Assembly (NCBI RefSeq): GCF_002752655.1
Contig: NZ_CP023737.1
Coordinates: 2,876,001 to 2,940,000, forward strand
Reading direction: 5' to 3'
Source: Methylosinus trichosporium OB3b
GTDB taxonomy: Bacteria; Pseudomonadota; Alphaproteobacteria; Rhizobiales; Beijerinckiaceae
Length of the DNA: 64,000 nucleotides
Below the pieces are notes generated by a model. It was not told the origin of the DNA. It saw only the letters and a program-made list of their open reading frames with translations, and did not search any database. A program made the translations under genes and the position numbers. This document shows positions 52,595-63,971 of the stretch, piece by piece (the first letter of the stretch is position 1; every line of letters starts with the position of its first letter).

Positions 52595-55500
52595 ATGACG
52601 ACCCAGCCGACCATTTTCAGTCTGTGCACTCCGCAGGACGACGTGCTGAAGGGCGCCGTGTCGGACAGCGATTTCGCAGCCAAGCTCTCCCACGTCTTGA
52701 ACGGCAAGGCGTCGCCCGACTATCGAAAGCCCGAGCGCTTCTTCGCCAACACCTATCCCACCGAAGGGCTGAAGGAGCTGATCGCCAACGTATGCGCCCG
52801 GCTGTCCGGTAGGGGCGACGCGGTCTCGTCGGTCTTTCGTCTCGACACTTCGTTCGGCGGCGGTAAGACTCACGGGCTGATCGCGCTGGTCCACGCCGCG
52901 AAGTCCGGCCGGTCCGTCCCGAACATCGCGGAGTTCGTCGATCCGTACCGCCTTCCGGACGGCGAGGTGAGGATCGCCGCCTTCGACGGTGAGGACGCCG
53001 ATCCGGCGAACGGACGGCCCATGGGCGACGGCGTCAGGGCGCGCACTCCTTGGGGCGAGATTGCCTTCCAACTCGCGAGAAAGCCCGGATTCGAGATCGT
53101 CCGTCGGTCGGATGAGGAAATGGTCGCCCCCGGCGCGGACACGATTGCCGAACTTTTCGGATCCGATCCCGTTCTCGTCGTCCTCGACGAGATGGGCGAA
53201 TATCTTCGCCGCGTGCAGCACATGGGCGGGCGTGACCAATTGACCGCGTTCCTGAAGGCCCTGTTCACTGCGGTGGAGGGGAATCCGAGGGCCGCCGTCG
53301 TGTTCACACTCGCCGTCCGCGCGGATGGAAAGGGAGTCGACGCCTTCGCCGAGGAGAACGAGTTCCTTGCGAATGCGATGGCGGAACTCGAAAGCGTGTC
53401 GGGACGGAAAGCCACCAACCTCAATCCCACGAAGGACGACGAGACGGAGAAGGTCCTGCGCCGCCGTCTCTTCTCGCGCATCGACGACTCTGGGGCGGCG
53501 GAGGTCGTCGAGGCCTATCGCGAGATATGGAATCGGGATCGCAATTCGCTTTCCGAGCCGGCCCGTCGCCCCGAGACATCGAAGGAATTCGCCGAGTCCT
53601 ATCCGTTCCATCCGGATCTGCTCGACACCCTGAAGGACAAGACGGCGACGCTCGCAAATTTCCAGCGCGTGCGCGGAATGTTGCGGATACTCGCCAAGAC
53701 CATCGCCGTGATGTGGGCCCGGCGTCCGAGCGACGCCTATGCGATCCATGTCCACCACCTCGATCTTGGTGACGAGGCGATCCGGCGCGAGTTCACGACC
53801 CGCCTGCAACAGCAGGCGTTCATTCCCGCGATCAACAACGACATCGCGTCGGCCGACGGCAAGCAGGCGCTCGCGCAGGAGCTCGACGCCAAGCATTATG
53901 GAGGTCTGCTCCCCTACGGCTCCTATGTCGCCCGCACGATCTTCGTGCACACGCTGGCGTTCAACAACGACCTGAAAGGCCTGACGCCGGAGCATCTCCG
54001 CTACTCGCTCCTCGGGCCCGGCGCCGACGCCGCCTTCGTCGACGACGCGAGAACGAAGTTCCGGGCCCAATCCGCCTATCTCGACGACCGACCGACGGCC
54101 CCGCTACGCTTCAGCGCGGAGGCCAATCTCACCCAGATCATCGGGCGGGAAGAGCGGAACGTCGATCCCGGCGACGCGCGCACGCAGCTCAACGATCGCA
54201 TCAAGGACATCTTCAAGGGCGACAGCTTCGAGATGGTCGCGTTTCCCGGCGGACCATGGGACGTGAGCGACGATGTCGGCGACGGCAAGCCGAAGCTGGT
54301 GGTCATGTCCTACGACGCCGTCGATATCGGCTCCAACCTACAAGCCGTTCCCGATCTCGTCGCCAAGATATTCGAGAGGAAGAACGCGGACGGCTCCGGA
54401 CTTCGGTCCCTTCGCAACAACGTCGTGTTCGTCGTCGCCGACGACGCCCGCCTTTCGGATATGAAGCGTTCGATCCAACGTCGCCTCGCGCTGCTCGAGC
54501 TCAAGCGCCCGGAGCGGCTGAACGAACTCGCCGACCATCAGCGGGAGAAGATCCTCGAGCTCGAGAAGCGCGCGGAGACCGAGGTGGCGATCTCGATCCA
54601 ACAATGCTTTCGCCATGTCCTCTATCCGGCCAAGAATGGCGTCGGGGAAGGCGCGGTGCAGCTCGCCCATTCGGTCATCGACATTCAGAACGCCTCCGAG
54701 AAGCCCGGGTCCGGCCAGACGCAGGTCGTCCGACAGCTTCAAGCGCAGGCGAAGCTGCGGTCTGCGACCGATCAGCCCGATTCGCCATCATACATCCGTG
54801 ACCGCACGCCCCTGAAGAAGGGTCAGATTACGACGCAGGATCTCCGCGACGAGTTCCGGCGCGATCCGGGGCTGGCGATCCTCCTGTCCGACGACGTGCT
54901 CCGCAAGGCGATCGTCAAGGGCATAGAGGAAGGGACCTACATCTACCGGCGCGGCGCGCTGGTCGCCGGGCAGGGAGATCCGATCCCCTCGATCCAGATC
55001 GATGCCGAGTCCGTCGTCTTCACAATGGACTTCGCCAAATCGAGCGGCATCTGGCCGCGGCCGGCTCCGCATCGCGAGGCCGCCGCCACCGCGGCGCCCG
55101 ACCCCGTCGTCGTGAGCCCGCCCTTGTTTTCGTCGGGCTCCGCGCCCTCGGGCTTCCGCGAGGGGCCCATCGCTGCACCGACGACCGAGGCTGCGGACGA
55201 CGACGTCCGCAGATTCGTGGCCGAGGGCGTCCTCAAGGAGGCCTTGCGCCGGGTGTTCGAACAGGTCCGATCCGTGAGGATCGAGCGTGTCGACACGCTG
55301 TCCATTCGGGTTTTCGAATTCGCCGACGCTTTCAGGCTCATCCCGCTCGCGAGCGGGATCTCCGGGGCTCGGAAAACGATCGAGATCAGCGGCGAATTTT
55401 TCACCGTGGACGACTCGCACATGGAGTTCGAATTCAGCGGCACGGCGAAGGACGCCGGGCTCATCAAGGAGTATCTGGAGCCGCAGTTCCGCGCCGCAAA

Positions 55501-55645
55501 GGAATCGGAACTGAAATCAAGGATCGAATTCGCGTTCGATGGCGGGATGTCCGTGGAGGAGACCGTCGCCGAGGCGTTCATCGAGAAGCTGACTAAATTC
55601 GGGAGCGCGACGGCGTTCGTCGAGGCGTCCGCGGAGGTGAAGTGA
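52595..55645 (+). CDS. DUF499-family ATPase (BrxC/PglY-related)
   Basis: A 1016-residue cytoplasmic ATPase. The P-loop is SFGGGKTHGL (87-96) and Walker B is VLVVLDEMGEY (193-203), followed by VVFTLAVRADGK. NFQRVRGMLRILAKTIAVMW and LLPYGSYVARTIFVHTLAF are further DUF499-like blocks. Residues ~820-900 are a Pro/Ala-rich linker and the last 130 form a separate domain. The family occurs in BREX (BrxC/PglY) and in other methylase/helicase clusters. It is the first gene of a tight operon; its stop is one base before the next ATG, and a GGAGGTGA sits in its last codons. Confidence 0.85.
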   Translation: MTTQPTIFSLCTPQDDVLKGAVSDSDFAAKLSHVLNGKASPDYRKPERFFANTYPTEGLKELIANVCARLSGRGDAVSSVFRLDTSFGGGKTHGLIALVHAAKSGRSVPNIAEFVDPYRLPDGEVRIAAFDGEDADPANGRPMGDGVRARTPWGEIAFQLARKPGFEIVRRSDEEMVAPGADTIAELFGSDPVLVVLDEMGEYLRRVQHMGGRDQLTAFLKALFTAVEGNPRAAVVFTLAVRADGKGVDAFAEENEFLANAMAELESVSGRKATNLNPTKDDETEKVLRRRLFSRIDDSGAAEVVEAYREIWNRDRNSLSEPARRPETSKEFAESYPFHPDLLDTLKDKTATLANFQRVRGMLRILAKTIAVMWARRPSDAYAIHVHHLDLGDEAIRREFTTRLQQQAFIPAINNDIASADGKQALAQELDAKHYGGLLPYGSYVARTIFVHTLAFNNDLKGLTPEHLRYSLLGPGADAAFVDDARTKFRAQSAYLDDRPTAPLRFSAEANLTQIIGREERNVDPGDARTQLNDRIKDIFKGDSFEMVAFPGGPWDVSDDVGDGKPKLVVMSYDAVDIGSNLQAVPDLVAKIFERKNADGSGLRSLRNNVVFVVADDARLSDMKRSIQRRLALLELKRPERLNELADHQREKILELEKRAETEVAISIQQCFRHVLYPAKNGVGEGAVQLAHSVIDIQNASEKPGSGQTQVVRQLQAQAKLRSATDQPDSPSYIRDRTPLKKGQITTQDLRDEFRRDPGLAILLSDDVLRKAIVKGIEEGTYIYRRGALVAGQGDPIPSIQIDAESVVFTMDFAKSSGIWPRPAPHREAAATAAPDPVVVSPPLFSSGSAPSGFREGPIAAPTTEAADDDVRRFVAEGVLKEALRRVFEQVRSVRIERVDTLSIRVFEFADAFRLIPLASGISGARKTIEISGEFFTVDDSHMEFEFSGTAKDAGLIKEYLEPQFRAAKESELKSRIEFAFDGGMSVEETVAEAFIEKLTKFGSATAFVEASAEVK

Positions 55646-55646
55646 G

Positions 55647-56126
55647 ATGCGTGCGTTGCGCCGAGAGGATTATTCCATGCCGCCGAAGACGCTGCCGAAA
55701 TACGAGCTTCGGGCTCGCCGGCATGGCCCCGGCAACACCGAGCTGGAGGTCTGGCAATTGCCGTCTTCGGCGACCCCTCAGATCAAGGCCCCCATCCGCC
55801 TCGCCGGCCTGCGTGGTCGCAATTATGAACTCGTCGAGCACCGGGTGCTGAGACGATTGAAGGAGGTCGGCGTCAGGGTTGATATCCTGCCGATCGAGGG
55901 CCTGGGCTCTATCCTTAACGAGGAGATCGCGCTTCGTTTGGCTCTCCTCTTCCGCACCTTGGCGCCTATGCGGAGCCGCGACGCCATGCGTCTCGTTGCC
56001 GAAGGCATCGACGAAATGGGAAAGGAGGAGGCGGCCTATTGGCTAGGTATGTCGGTCCATCGAAAGAACCCGCGCCGCGTCTTGACGTCGCTGCGAATTC
56101 TTTTGACTGATCCGAAGCGCAAGTGA
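55647..56126 (+). CDS. Small protein of the DUF499-DUF1156 operon, function unknown
   Basis: A 159-residue protein; the ATG at 55647 is preceded by GGAGGTGA, and an ATG at 55677 is possible. It is basic at the N-terminus ([20 protein letters not shown]) and helical at the C-terminus ([40 protein letters not shown]). No catalytic motif is evident. Its fixed place between the ATPase and the methyltransferase suggests a specificity or bridging subunit. I do not recognise the family with certainty. Confidence 0.7.
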   Translation: MRALRREDYSMPPKTLPKYELRARRHGPGNTELEVWQLPSSATPQIKAPIRLAGLRGRNYELVEHRVLRRLKEVGVRVDILPIEGLGSILNEEIALRLALLFRTLAPMRSRDAMRLVAEGIDEMGKEEAAYWLGMSVHRKNPRRVLTSLRILLTDPKRK

Positions 56127-56142
56127 TCGAAGGATATTTTTG

Positions 56143-59094
56143 ATGTCGGATGTACGTTTGATCGAACGGTGGCTGCCTATTGCCGCGCTCGGAGAAGAGA
56201 GCGTCCGCGAACGCCGATCGATGACCGCGCTGCCGCCGACATACTATCTGCACGTCTGGTGGGCGCGTCGTCCTCTCGTCGCGTCGAGGGCGGCGATCCT
56301 TGCGGCCCTTCTGCCTGCGGATGCGGATCGCGAGAAATTCATGCATGCTTTGGGGATTCTTGGTGATCCCATTGCGAGCCGTCGTAGGATCGACGCGGCG
56401 AAACGCAAGGGTGAACGCTTCGAGGGCGACGCGTACTCTTACCCACGTGCGTTCAACCACGTTCCAACCGATGAAGACCGGGCATTTATCGCATCGCATA
56501 CGGCCACTGAATCCGCTGTGCCAAAGGTTCTCGACCCGACGGCCGGTGGCGGAAGCATCCCATTCGAAGCGTTTCGTCTCGGGCTGTCATCGCATGCCAA
56601 CGATCTGAATCCGGTGGCTGCACTGATCGAGCGTGCGACAATCGAGTATCCAGCGAGGTTTGGCGATGCTTTGAAGTCGGAATTCGAACGACTTGCCAGG
56701 AAATTCGTCGAACGCCGTGAATCGAGACTGTCTCCGTTTTTCCCGTCCGAGCCGGACTCGAACGCTATTCCGACCAATTTCATTTGGGCTCGAACCATAC
56801 GCTGCCCCCATTGCGACGGGCTCGTCCCATTGTCTCCGAACTGGAGACTCGCGCCCGATGGGACGGGCGTCCGTCTTACGCCTCAAATCGGAATGGGACC
56901 TGGTTCATCCGGTCGCGTCTGCGACTTCGAGATCGTGGCGAAGGTCGCCGATCAATCGAAAGGAACGGTTTCTGACGGCGACGCGATCTGCCCGTTTGCG
57001 GACTGCAACCGAGTCGTCACGGGCGAGGAAATCAAACGGCAGGCGCAAGCCGGGGAGATGGGCGAGCAACTCTTCTGCATCGTCTTCAAGTGTCGCGTCG
57101 AAACCAGAACCAAGACGGGAAAGCGGGGCCGAGATAAATGGGTGCGTGGCTACCGTGCCCCGCGGCCCGAGGACGATGTTTCCGAATTGGTAAAGGCAGA
57201 ACTCGACAAGAGGCTGGCAGAGTGGGAGGCGCTCGATGTCATCCCGAACGAGAAATACCCAGAAGTATCGAACGACGAGCGCCCAATTCAATATGGCATG
57301 CCATTGTGGCGAGATATGTTTTCGGCTCGTCAGCTTCTCGGACATGGAATGGCGGTCGAAATTTTTCGTGACTTGGTTAATGAGGAGGAACAAAAAGGAC
57401 TAAGCGAAATCTCTCGGGCGTCTTTAGTCTATGTCGCGCTCACCATAGACAAGATGCTCAATTATAATTCGCGGATGTCGGTTTGGATGTCGACGCGAGA
57501 GGTAGTTGCGAACACTTTTAATCGGCACGATTTCGCCTTTTGTTGGTCACATGCTGAGATTGTGCCTCTTATCGAGGGGCTCGGCTATGATTGGGCGATC
57601 GAGCAAACTGCCAAATGCATCGATGAACTCAGAAAGCTCATCGAAGGGCAAGATGAGGCGAGGGGTGGGGGGCTATTCGATACCTTGGAGACACACAAGC
57701 GACCCGAGATAACGATCACCTGCAAGTCTGGAGATTCGCTGGATCACATCGCCGACAGCTCCGTAGATGCAGTCGTGATGGACCCGCCCTATTACGATAA
57801 CGTCATGTACGCGGAGCTGTCGGACTTTTTCTATGTCTGGCTGAAGCGCACCGCCGGACTCGTCGTGCCGGAGCTTTTCACGAGACGCTTAACCGACAAG
57901 GACGGGGAGGCCGTCGCCAATCCAGCCAAGTTCTCGGGTCAAAAAGGAGCCAAGGCTCTCGCGGGACGTGACTATCGCGATCGCATGCAGCGCATTTTCG
58001 AGGAGTGCCGTCGTGTCCTGAAGCCCGACGGCATCATGACGCTCATGTTCACGCACAAGGCCTCCGGAGCATGGGATGCCCTCACCAAAGGACTGATTGA
58101 GGCCGGCTTCACGATCACGGCCTCTTGGCCGATCAATACGGAGGCCGAGGGATCCCTCCATATCAAGGACAAGGCGGCGGCCAATTCGACGATCTTCCTC
58201 GTCTGCCGCCCTCGCGTTTCGGCTCAATCGGTGGAGCCCGCTTATTGGGAGGATGTCGAGCCGCTCGTCGCCAAGGCGGTGCGCGCTCGGGTCGAGGAAT
58301 TTCAGAAGGCCGGCATTGGCGGAGTCGATCTCTATCTCGCGAGTTTCGGTCCCGCGCTCGAGGAGTTCTCCAAGCATTGGCCATTGAAGCGCGGAACCCC
58401 TCGTCCGGAACCGCAATCGAAGAGGCGGCGAGCCCAGTCCGAGTTGTTCGAGGAGGAGTTCGATCCCTACGCCGTCAGTCCGGAGGACGCACTCGAGGCG
58501 GCGCGGCGCGAGGTCAAGACGTGGCGGCTGAACAAGCTGACCCACCTGCGCGGCAAAGCCGATCTCGATCCCGTCACCTCGTGGTTCGTGCTCGCTTGGG
58601 ACGCGTTCAAGGCTCCTGTTTTCGCCTATGATGAAGCCCTGCGCTTGGCGCGCGCCGTCGGCGCCGATCTCGATCGCGACATTGTCGGGAAGCTCTGCGA
58701 AAAGAAGGGCTCGGACTTGAAGCTTTGGGACAGCGCGGCGCGTTCGGCGAAGGGAACCCTCGGCTCCGCCGATGGCTCACGCGCGATGATCGACGCCATT
58801 CATCACATCGCCCAGCGCGCGCGGACCCGCACGATCGACAATGCGCGCGATCTGCTCGAAGAGCAGCATCTCCTCGATGAGCCGGCCTTCCTGAGCGCCC
58901 TGGAAGCTGTCTTGGAGGTGCTGCCGGCGTCCAAGACCTTCACCAAAGTCAATTCGACGAGCGAGGAAACGGAGCCGGCGGCAAACGACTTCGAGGTGTT
59001 GGAAAAGCTTCGCCGTCTCGCCTTGAGCGACAAGATCGACCAGCCCGAGCAGCTTCGGCAGCTCGAGCTCGAACTCGAAGAGGAGGCCGCGTGA
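56143..59094 (+). CDS. DUF1156 adenine-type DNA methyltransferase
   Basis: A 983-residue enzyme; I use the ATG at 56143 rather than the TTG three bases earlier. The N-terminus ([40 protein letters not shown]) is DUF1156. SAM-binding motif I is [19 protein letters not shown] (about 129-147). The catalytic motif IV is MDPPYYDN (about 546-553), the DPPY type of N6-adenine or N4-cytosine methylases. Cys pairs CPHC (about 221) and CPFADC (about 283) may bind zinc. It would modify host DNA and mark self. Its stop overlaps the helicase start (GTGA). Confidence 0.9.
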   Translation: MSDVRLIERWLPIAALGEESVRERRSMTALPPTYYLHVWWARRPLVASRAAILAALLPADADREKFMHALGILGDPIASRRRIDAAKRKGERFEGDAYSYPRAFNHVPTDEDRAFIASHTATESAVPKVLDPTAGGGSIPFEAFRLGLSSHANDLNPVAALIERATIEYPARFGDALKSEFERLARKFVERRESRLSPFFPSEPDSNAIPTNFIWARTIRCPHCDGLVPLSPNWRLAPDGTGVRLTPQIGMGPGSSGRVCDFEIVAKVADQSKGTVSDGDAICPFADCNRVVTGEEIKRQAQAGEMGEQLFCIVFKCRVETRTKTGKRGRDKWVRGYRAPRPEDDVSELVKAELDKRLAEWEALDVIPNEKYPEVSNDERPIQYGMPLWRDMFSARQLLGHGMAVEIFRDLVNEEEQKGLSEISRASLVYVALTIDKMLNYNSRMSVWMSTREVVANTFNRHDFAFCWSHAEIVPLIEGLGYDWAIEQTAKCIDELRKLIEGQDEARGGGLFDTLETHKRPEITITCKSGDSLDHIADSSVDAVVMDPPYYDNVMYAELSDFFYVWLKRTAGLVVPELFTRRLTDKDGEAVANPAKFSGQKGAKALAGRDYRDRMQRIFEECRRVLKPDGIMTLMFTHKASGAWDALTKGLIEAGFTITASWPINTEAEGSLHIKDKAAANSTIFLVCRPRVSAQSVEPAYWEDVEPLVAKAVRARVEEFQKAGIGGVDLYLASFGPALEEFSKHWPLKRGTPRPEPQSKRRRAQSELFEEEFDPYAVSPEDALEAARREVKTWRLNKLTHLRGKADLDPVTSWFVLAWDAFKAPVFAYDEALRLARAVGADLDRDIVGKLCEKKGSDLKLWDSAARSAKGTLGSADGSRAMIDAIHHIAQRARTRTIDNARDLLEEQHLLDEPAFLSALEAVLEVLPASKTFTKVNSTSEETEPAANDFEVLEKLRRLALSDKIDQPEQLRQLELELEEEAA

Positions 59095-62000
59095 CGCTCC
59101 TTCGGGATCACGCTTGGAAGCTCAAATACACTCCGGACGATGGAAACCTCGCCCGGCAGTTCTACGTCCCTGCGCTGAATTCGGCGACGCGCTACGATCG
59201 CAAGACCGGCTATTTCACGGCACCGGCCCTCGCCTTGGCCGCGAGGGGGATCGAGAACATCGTGCTCAACGGCGGCAGGATGCGGCTGCTAGTCGGCTGC
59301 ACCTTAGGGGAGGCCGAGGTGCAGGCCATCGAGCGGGGCGAGTCGCTGCGCGAGACGGTCGAACGCCGGCTGCTGGCGATGCCGGAATGGTCGGCGGACC
59401 CCGCCCAGATCGACGCCTTGGAATTGCTCGCTTGGATGATCGCCAATGATCATCTCGCTGTTCGTCTCTCGATCCCTTGCGATCTCGACCGGCGTCCTAT
59501 CGCGCAGGACGTCATATTCCACGAAAAGTCCGGCGTCATCGAAGACAAGACCGGAGATCGGATCGCGTTCGCCGGCAGTATCAACGAAACGCTGCAAGGC
59601 TGGATGCGGAACTGGGAGAGCTTTTCGGTCTTCACGTCATGGCGGGATTTGGAGAGGGTCGAGATCGAGGAGGAGAATTTCGCCAAGGTCTGGGCCAACC
59701 GGGCACAGACGCTCCTGACGATCGACGTTCCCTCTGCGGTCAAGGATCGACTTCTCCAATTCCTGCCGGACCCCGAGAGATTGCCCAGCCGACTCGAGGG
59801 AAACGACGGGGTGCTCGCAGGAGCAGGGCAACGCAGTCCGGCGGCTCCTATCGAGCCTTCGACGAATAGCCCGGCTGTCGACGCTGCGGTCACGGAAAGC
59901 GACCGCCAAGCGGTTTGGGAGAGGATTGCCAAAGCGGCGACGCTGCCCAATGGCGGCGAGCGGGTCGGCGAGGCGACGTCCGCCATCGTACCCTGGCCGC
60001 ATCAGATTCGCGCCTTCGATCGCATGTATCGCCATTGGCCGCCGAAGCTGCTCATCGCGGACGAGGTCGGCTTGGGGAAGACCATCGAGACCGGTCTGCT
60101 CCTTCGTCAGGCATGGCTGGCGGGTCGCGCGAAGCGCATCCTAGTTCTGGCGCCGAAGTCGGTGTGCAAGCAGTGGCAGATCGAGCTCCGGGAAAAATTT
60201 AACCTGAATTGGCCGATCTACGACGGCCAGACGCTCGCTTGGTGTCCGTCTCCGGCGCGACGGCACAACGTCGAGCGCGAGGTGGGACGGGACGAATGGC
60301 ACAAGGAGCCGTTTGTCATCATGTCCAGCCATTTGGCGCGCCGGCGGGACAGGCAGTCCGAGCTTCTTTCCGCGGAAAAATGGGATCTGGTCATTGTCGA
60401 TGAGGCGCACCATGCCCGGCGCCGCGCGGCGGGAACCGGGCAGGACAACCGGCCCAACGCCCTTCTGCGGCTGCTGCGCGGATTGAAGGACAACACGGAG
60501 GGGCTGGTCCTGCTCACCGCGACGCCGATGCAGGTCCACCCCGTCGAGCTTTGGGACCTTCTCTCGCTTCTCGGCATGCCCGCAGCGTGGACCGAAACGG
60601 CCTTCGTCCGGTTCTTCGAGGAGGTCCGCCAAGATGCTATGCCGAACGAGCGTCTCGAATGGCTCGCGGCGCTGTTTCGGGCGTATGAGATCTATTACGG
60701 CCAGACCAGTTCCGAGGACGCCGCCCGGTTCACTGGGCTGGGCAAGATCAAATTGCGAAGGGTCCTCGAGGCGTTGCGCGACCAGGCTTCGACGCCGCGG
60801 CGCCAATTGTCGCCCGAAGAGCGACGGGGCGCCGCCAAGCTGATGGCCCGCTCGTCGCCGGTGCGGGCCCTCGTCTCCCGACACACGCGAGAGCTGCTCC
60901 GTCGCTATCACAAGGCCGGCCTGATCGACACGTCGGTCGCGACCCGGCGGGTCGCCGACAGCTTCATCGATCTATCCCCCGACGAGCAGACCCTCTACCG
61001 GCGTGTCGAGGACTACATATCCGAGACCTACAACAAGGCGTCGCCGGACGAGAAGAACTCCGTGGGTTTCGTCATGACGATCTATCGCCGGCGGCTCGCC
61101 TCCAGCTTCCACGCATTGAGGACCACATTGGAAGCGCGTCGGACCGGCGTCTCGGGTTCCCTTGCGAACATCGACGATGTTCGAGTCGACGAGGATGTCG
61201 CGGACTATGTGGAAGCCGGTGACGAGGACGCGACCGAAAAACTCACGGAGGCCGAACGCAGGGTGCTGGCGGCGGAGGAGGTCGACACGATCGACGCGAT
61301 CGTCGGGGCCATCGCGAGATTGCCGACGGACACCAAGGCCCGTCAGCTGGTCGACGAGATCCGTGATCTCGAGGCTGCCGGCTACCGTCAGGTCATCGTG
61401 TTCACGCAGTACACCGACACGATGGATTATCTGCGGGACCACCTGTTTGACGCGACCGGGAAGGTCGTGATGTGCTTCTCGGGCCGCGGCGGCGAGATCC
61501 GGGCTCATGACGGGGGCTGGAAGCAGATATCGCGTGAAGAGGTCAAGGCGCGCTTCAAGAAGGGGGCCGCCGACGTTCTCGTCTGCACCGATGCCGCGGC
61601 GGAGGGCCTGAACTTCCAGTTCTGCGGCGCGCTGATCAACTACGACATGCCGTGGAACCCGATGCGCGTCGAGCAGAGAATCGGCCGCATCGACCGCCTC
61701 GGTCAGAGCTTCGCCGACATCCGCATCACCAATCTGCACTACCGCGACACCGTCGAAGCCGACGTCTATCAGGCGCTTCAACAGCGCATTTCAGTGTTCA
61801 CGAATGTCGTCGGAGGGCTCCAGCCGATCCTCAGTCGGATTCCGGAACTGATCGCGGACGCCGTGCTGTCGAGAGCCGGCGACGAGTCCGAAAAAAGCGC
61901 GGAGGCGGTGCGGGCTTTGGAGGGCGCGATCGAGGAAGGCCGAGCGACCGCAATCGACCTCGATGAGTTCGCGGACTTCGACTTGACCATGCCTAAACGT

Positions 62001-62237
62001 CCGGACCCTGCGCTGACGTTGGCGGACTTGCGAGAAATTCTGAGCAAGCCGCGCCTAATGCCGCCAGGCAGGGAAGCGAAGCCTTTGGACGGCTCGGACT
62101 TCCGCTACGAAGACGGCGATCTGCCGGAACCCATTCGAGTGACAGTCGACCCCGCGTTCTTTGAAGAGCATTCCGACAGCGTGGAATTCTGGACGCCGGG
62201 CAGTCCGGCATTCCCGCCGTTGGGGAGGTTCAATTGA
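59091..62237 (+). CDS. SNF2-type helicase with N-terminal phospholipase-D-like domain
   Basis: A 1048-residue protein with a GTG start overlapping the methyltransferase stop. Residues 1-220 hold a PLD-type domain with [13 protein letters not shown] (HxK) and AGSINE (GSxN), about 143-165; only one HxK is evident. The helicase follows: [12 protein letters not shown] (323-334), [13 protein letters not shown] (DEAH, ~436), [27 protein letters not shown] and [13 protein letters not shown] (~861). PLD domains often act as nucleases, so this could translocate on and cut unmodified DNA. In DISARM a PLD protein and a SNF2 helicase are separate; here they are one chain. Confidence 0.9.
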   Translation: MTLLRDHAWKLKYTPDDGNLARQFYVPALNSATRYDRKTGYFTAPALALAARGIENIVLNGGRMRLLVGCTLGEAEVQAIERGESLRETVERRLLAMPEWSADPAQIDALELLAWMIANDHLAVRLSIPCDLDRRPIAQDVIFHEKSGVIEDKTGDRIAFAGSINETLQGWMRNWESFSVFTSWRDLERVEIEEENFAKVWANRAQTLLTIDVPSAVKDRLLQFLPDPERLPSRLEGNDGVLAGAGQRSPAAPIEPSTNSPAVDAAVTESDRQAVWERIAKAATLPNGGERVGEATSAIVPWPHQIRAFDRMYRHWPPKLLIADEVGLGKTIETGLLLRQAWLAGRAKRILVLAPKSVCKQWQIELREKFNLNWPIYDGQTLAWCPSPARRHNVEREVGRDEWHKEPFVIMSSHLARRRDRQSELLSAEKWDLVIVDEAHHARRRAAGTGQDNRPNALLRLLRGLKDNTEGLVLLTATPMQVHPVELWDLLSLLGMPAAWTETAFVRFFEEVRQDAMPNERLEWLAALFRAYEIYYGQTSSEDAARFTGLGKIKLRRVLEALRDQASTPRRQLSPEERRGAAKLMARSSPVRALVSRHTRELLRRYHKAGLIDTSVATRRVADSFIDLSPDEQTLYRRVEDYISETYNKASPDEKNSVGFVMTIYRRRLASSFHALRTTLEARRTGVSGSLANIDDVRVDEDVADYVEAGDEDATEKLTEAERRVLAAEEVDTIDAIVGAIARLPTDTKARQLVDEIRDLEAAGYRQVIVFTQYTDTMDYLRDHLFDATGKVVMCFSGRGGEIRAHDGGWKQISREEVKARFKKGAADVLVCTDAAAEGLNFQFCGALINYDMPWNPMRVEQRIGRIDRLGQSFADIRITNLHYRDTVEADVYQALQQRISVFTNVVGGLQPILSRIPELIADAVLSRAGDESEKSAEAVRALEGAIEEGRATAIDLDEFADFDLTMPKRPDPALTLADLREILSKPRLMPPGREAKPLDGSDFRYEDGDLPEPIRVTVDPAFFEEHSDSVEFWTPGSPAFPPLGRFN

Positions 62238-62342
62238 GCAGGAATCTGCAACAGGTATCTACGCCAAACTTCCTGATATAAACGCGGAAAGTTATCGCTG
62301 GCGGACTAGGAGCGCGCATGGCCGCAGCTTGCGGATTTTGCC

Positions 62343-63305
62343 TCAAACTTCCGATGTTCGATTGGAAGACGTATGTATGCGTACAAGGTCACGTGCATGA
62401 CCTTCCGACAAAAGAATTTTAGATGTCGAATCGAAGTCCTGCAAAGTGTTCAAGGGATTGTGTGGGTCGATCCATCGCAGGTCATTTACCGAGAGAGCGG
62501 CCCTTGTCGGCCTGAAACTAGGGGGGCACTTATAGCTGAGCACCATATGCAAGATCGCCGGCGTGTTCGCGGCGCGCGCACTCTTGACGCCGAACCATGG
62601 CAAAATCTCGCCGCCATAGCGGGCGCGCTCAGCAAAATGGCGGGGCAATCCAATCCCGGAGCACAACTCTTCGATGGCGTTCCCAATGATCCCAAATAGG
62701 CTCTCGAACAGCATATCGACTTGGTCCGCGGTAACGGTACCGCTCAGGCCAATCGTTCGGCGTCCGAATAGAGGATCGCTGCGCGGGAAAAACTTACCGC
62801 ATCGAAAAGAAAGAATTCGTGAGCCGTCGTGCACAACGACGAAGCTGTGGATTGCAGTACAGGCGTCGTTCCGCAGTATATCTTGCGCGGACCGGTACGA
62901 GTAATGACCAGACTTTAGTTGATCCAGTACAAATGAGAGCGGTACTATCGGCCCACCATTCCTCTCGATCGAATCTATGTTTGTATTCAAGGTCAGTATA
63001 TCATTTTGATCAAGCTCCTTGCGTCTTGGTTTTGCATAGTACTCACCGATTTCATTTGCACCCTTGTGGTTGAAATCTCGTAGAAAGTACCGCCCTGGGC
63101 TGGTGCGAAAGAAGCGGCTTTTGGAGCCCAGACGTGCGATGTCCTCGCTGAGCCGAGCTTGAAGCGTACGATCCTGCCGAAAACCATAAAGGTGCTTCGG
63201 TAATAGTCGGCTCCTTTGCGCTTGGCTGATGATCTCTGCAGCCGAAAGCGGTCGATCTGAAAGGATCAACACTCGTTCGGCCACTTCGAGATACAAGCTA
63301 GTCAT
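62343..63305 (-). CDS. HARE-HTH domain protein
   Basis: A 320-residue protein. Residues 1-75 match the HARE-HTH winged-helix domain found in restriction enzymes and chromatin proteins: LYLEVAERVLILSDRPLSAA, EIISQAQRSRLLPK and a wing SRFFRTSPGRYFLRDF. The rest (FVLDQLKSGHYSYRSAQDIL and HSFVVVHDGSRILSFRCGKF) resembles no family I know. It starts directly where the upstream gene stops, so the two are coupled. It converges on the helicase operon. The DNA is visibly AT-richer than the preceding genes, suggesting separate acquisition. Confidence 0.65.
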   Translation of the reverse strand: MTSLYLEVAERVLILSDRPLSAAEIISQAQRSRLLPKHLYGFRQDRTLQARLSEDIARLGSKSRFFRTSPGRYFLRDFNHKGANEIGEYYAKPRRKELDQNDILTLNTNIDSIERNGGPIVPLSFVLDQLKSGHYSYRSAQDILRNDACTAIHSFVVVHDGSRILSFRCGKFFPRSDPLFGRRTIGLSGTVTADQVDMLFESLFGIIGNAIEELCSGIGLPRHFAERARYGGEILPWFGVKSARAANTPAILHMVLSYKCPPSFRPTRAALSVNDLRWIDPHNPLNTLQDFDSTSKILLSEGHARDLVRIHTSSNRTSEV

Positions 63306-63971
63306 CTAGGAATCCACCTTCTTGCACGGGCCAGAGGCGCACCACTCATTCGAAAGCGTAGATTCCCACCATCGTATCGGCGGGTCGCCATGATGGACTG
63401 GGAACACAAAGCTGAGAGCTTTTCTACGCGTGTCGATCGTCGAGCTATCATAAGGCATGCCTGCCTCAGCGAATCTTTCTCGAATCTGCTCCTTTAGTTT
63501 AACTTTTGTCCTGTTTATTTCGCAAAAGTCAAATGTATATTCTGGCTGAATAAAAACATACAAATTTCCATCATTCTCAATGTGCTTGGAATGAGCCCTT
63601 GGGTAGCATGGCGCAAACAAATTGAGAAATATTGGCTCTTCCGCGAACATCAGGCTCCACCCGACTGCGCCTAAGTCACGAGTTAACGACTGCTTGCAAG
63701 ATACATCATGTATCGCAAGACCAAATACAAATCTTCTAAAAAGAACAACTGTGCTCTCGAAGTCTACCGCATCACAAAGATTGATTTGTGAGACGAACCC
63801 TTTTGTTCGCCTCAAGCGCCCCTCAGCAATGTGTGCGGCAAGGCGTCGCGCGTTCGCAATAATGTTATCATCGAAGCCGAGTTCTTCACACCATGGTGGA
63901 CCATACTCAATCTCAGCCTTGGCAGCGAAGGGGCATAATGTTGAGCCTTGAAGCTTAGAGAAGGCTTCCAA
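63306..63971 (-). CDS. YqcI/YcgG-like protein, function unknown
   Basis: A 221-residue protein with a TTG start at 63971; AGGAGG nine bases upstream supports it. Segments STLCPFAAKAEIEYGPPW, GWSLMFAEEPIFLNLFAPCY and NLYVFIQPEYTFDF faintly resemble the YqcI/YcgG family, which lacks a firm function. Cys residues are frequent. It is immediately followed by the HARE-HTH gene. The family call is weak. Confidence 0.5.
   Translation of the reverse strand: MEAFSKLQGSTLCPFAAKAEIEYGPPWCEELGFDDNIIANARRLAAHIAEGRLRRTKGFVSQINLCDAVDFESTVVLFRRFVFGLAIHDVSCKQSLTRDLGAVGWSLMFAEEPIFLNLFAPCYPRAHSKHIENDGNLYVFIQPEYTFDFCEINRTKVKLKEQIRERFAEAGMPYDSSTIDTRRKALSFVFPVHHGDPPIRWWESTLSNEWCASGPCKKVDS

Noticed and set aside
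52595..62237. A standard BREX or DISARM system
   Set aside because: PglZ, BrxL, BrxA/BrxB, DrmA and DrmB are not encoded in the window, so the named systems cannot be assigned.
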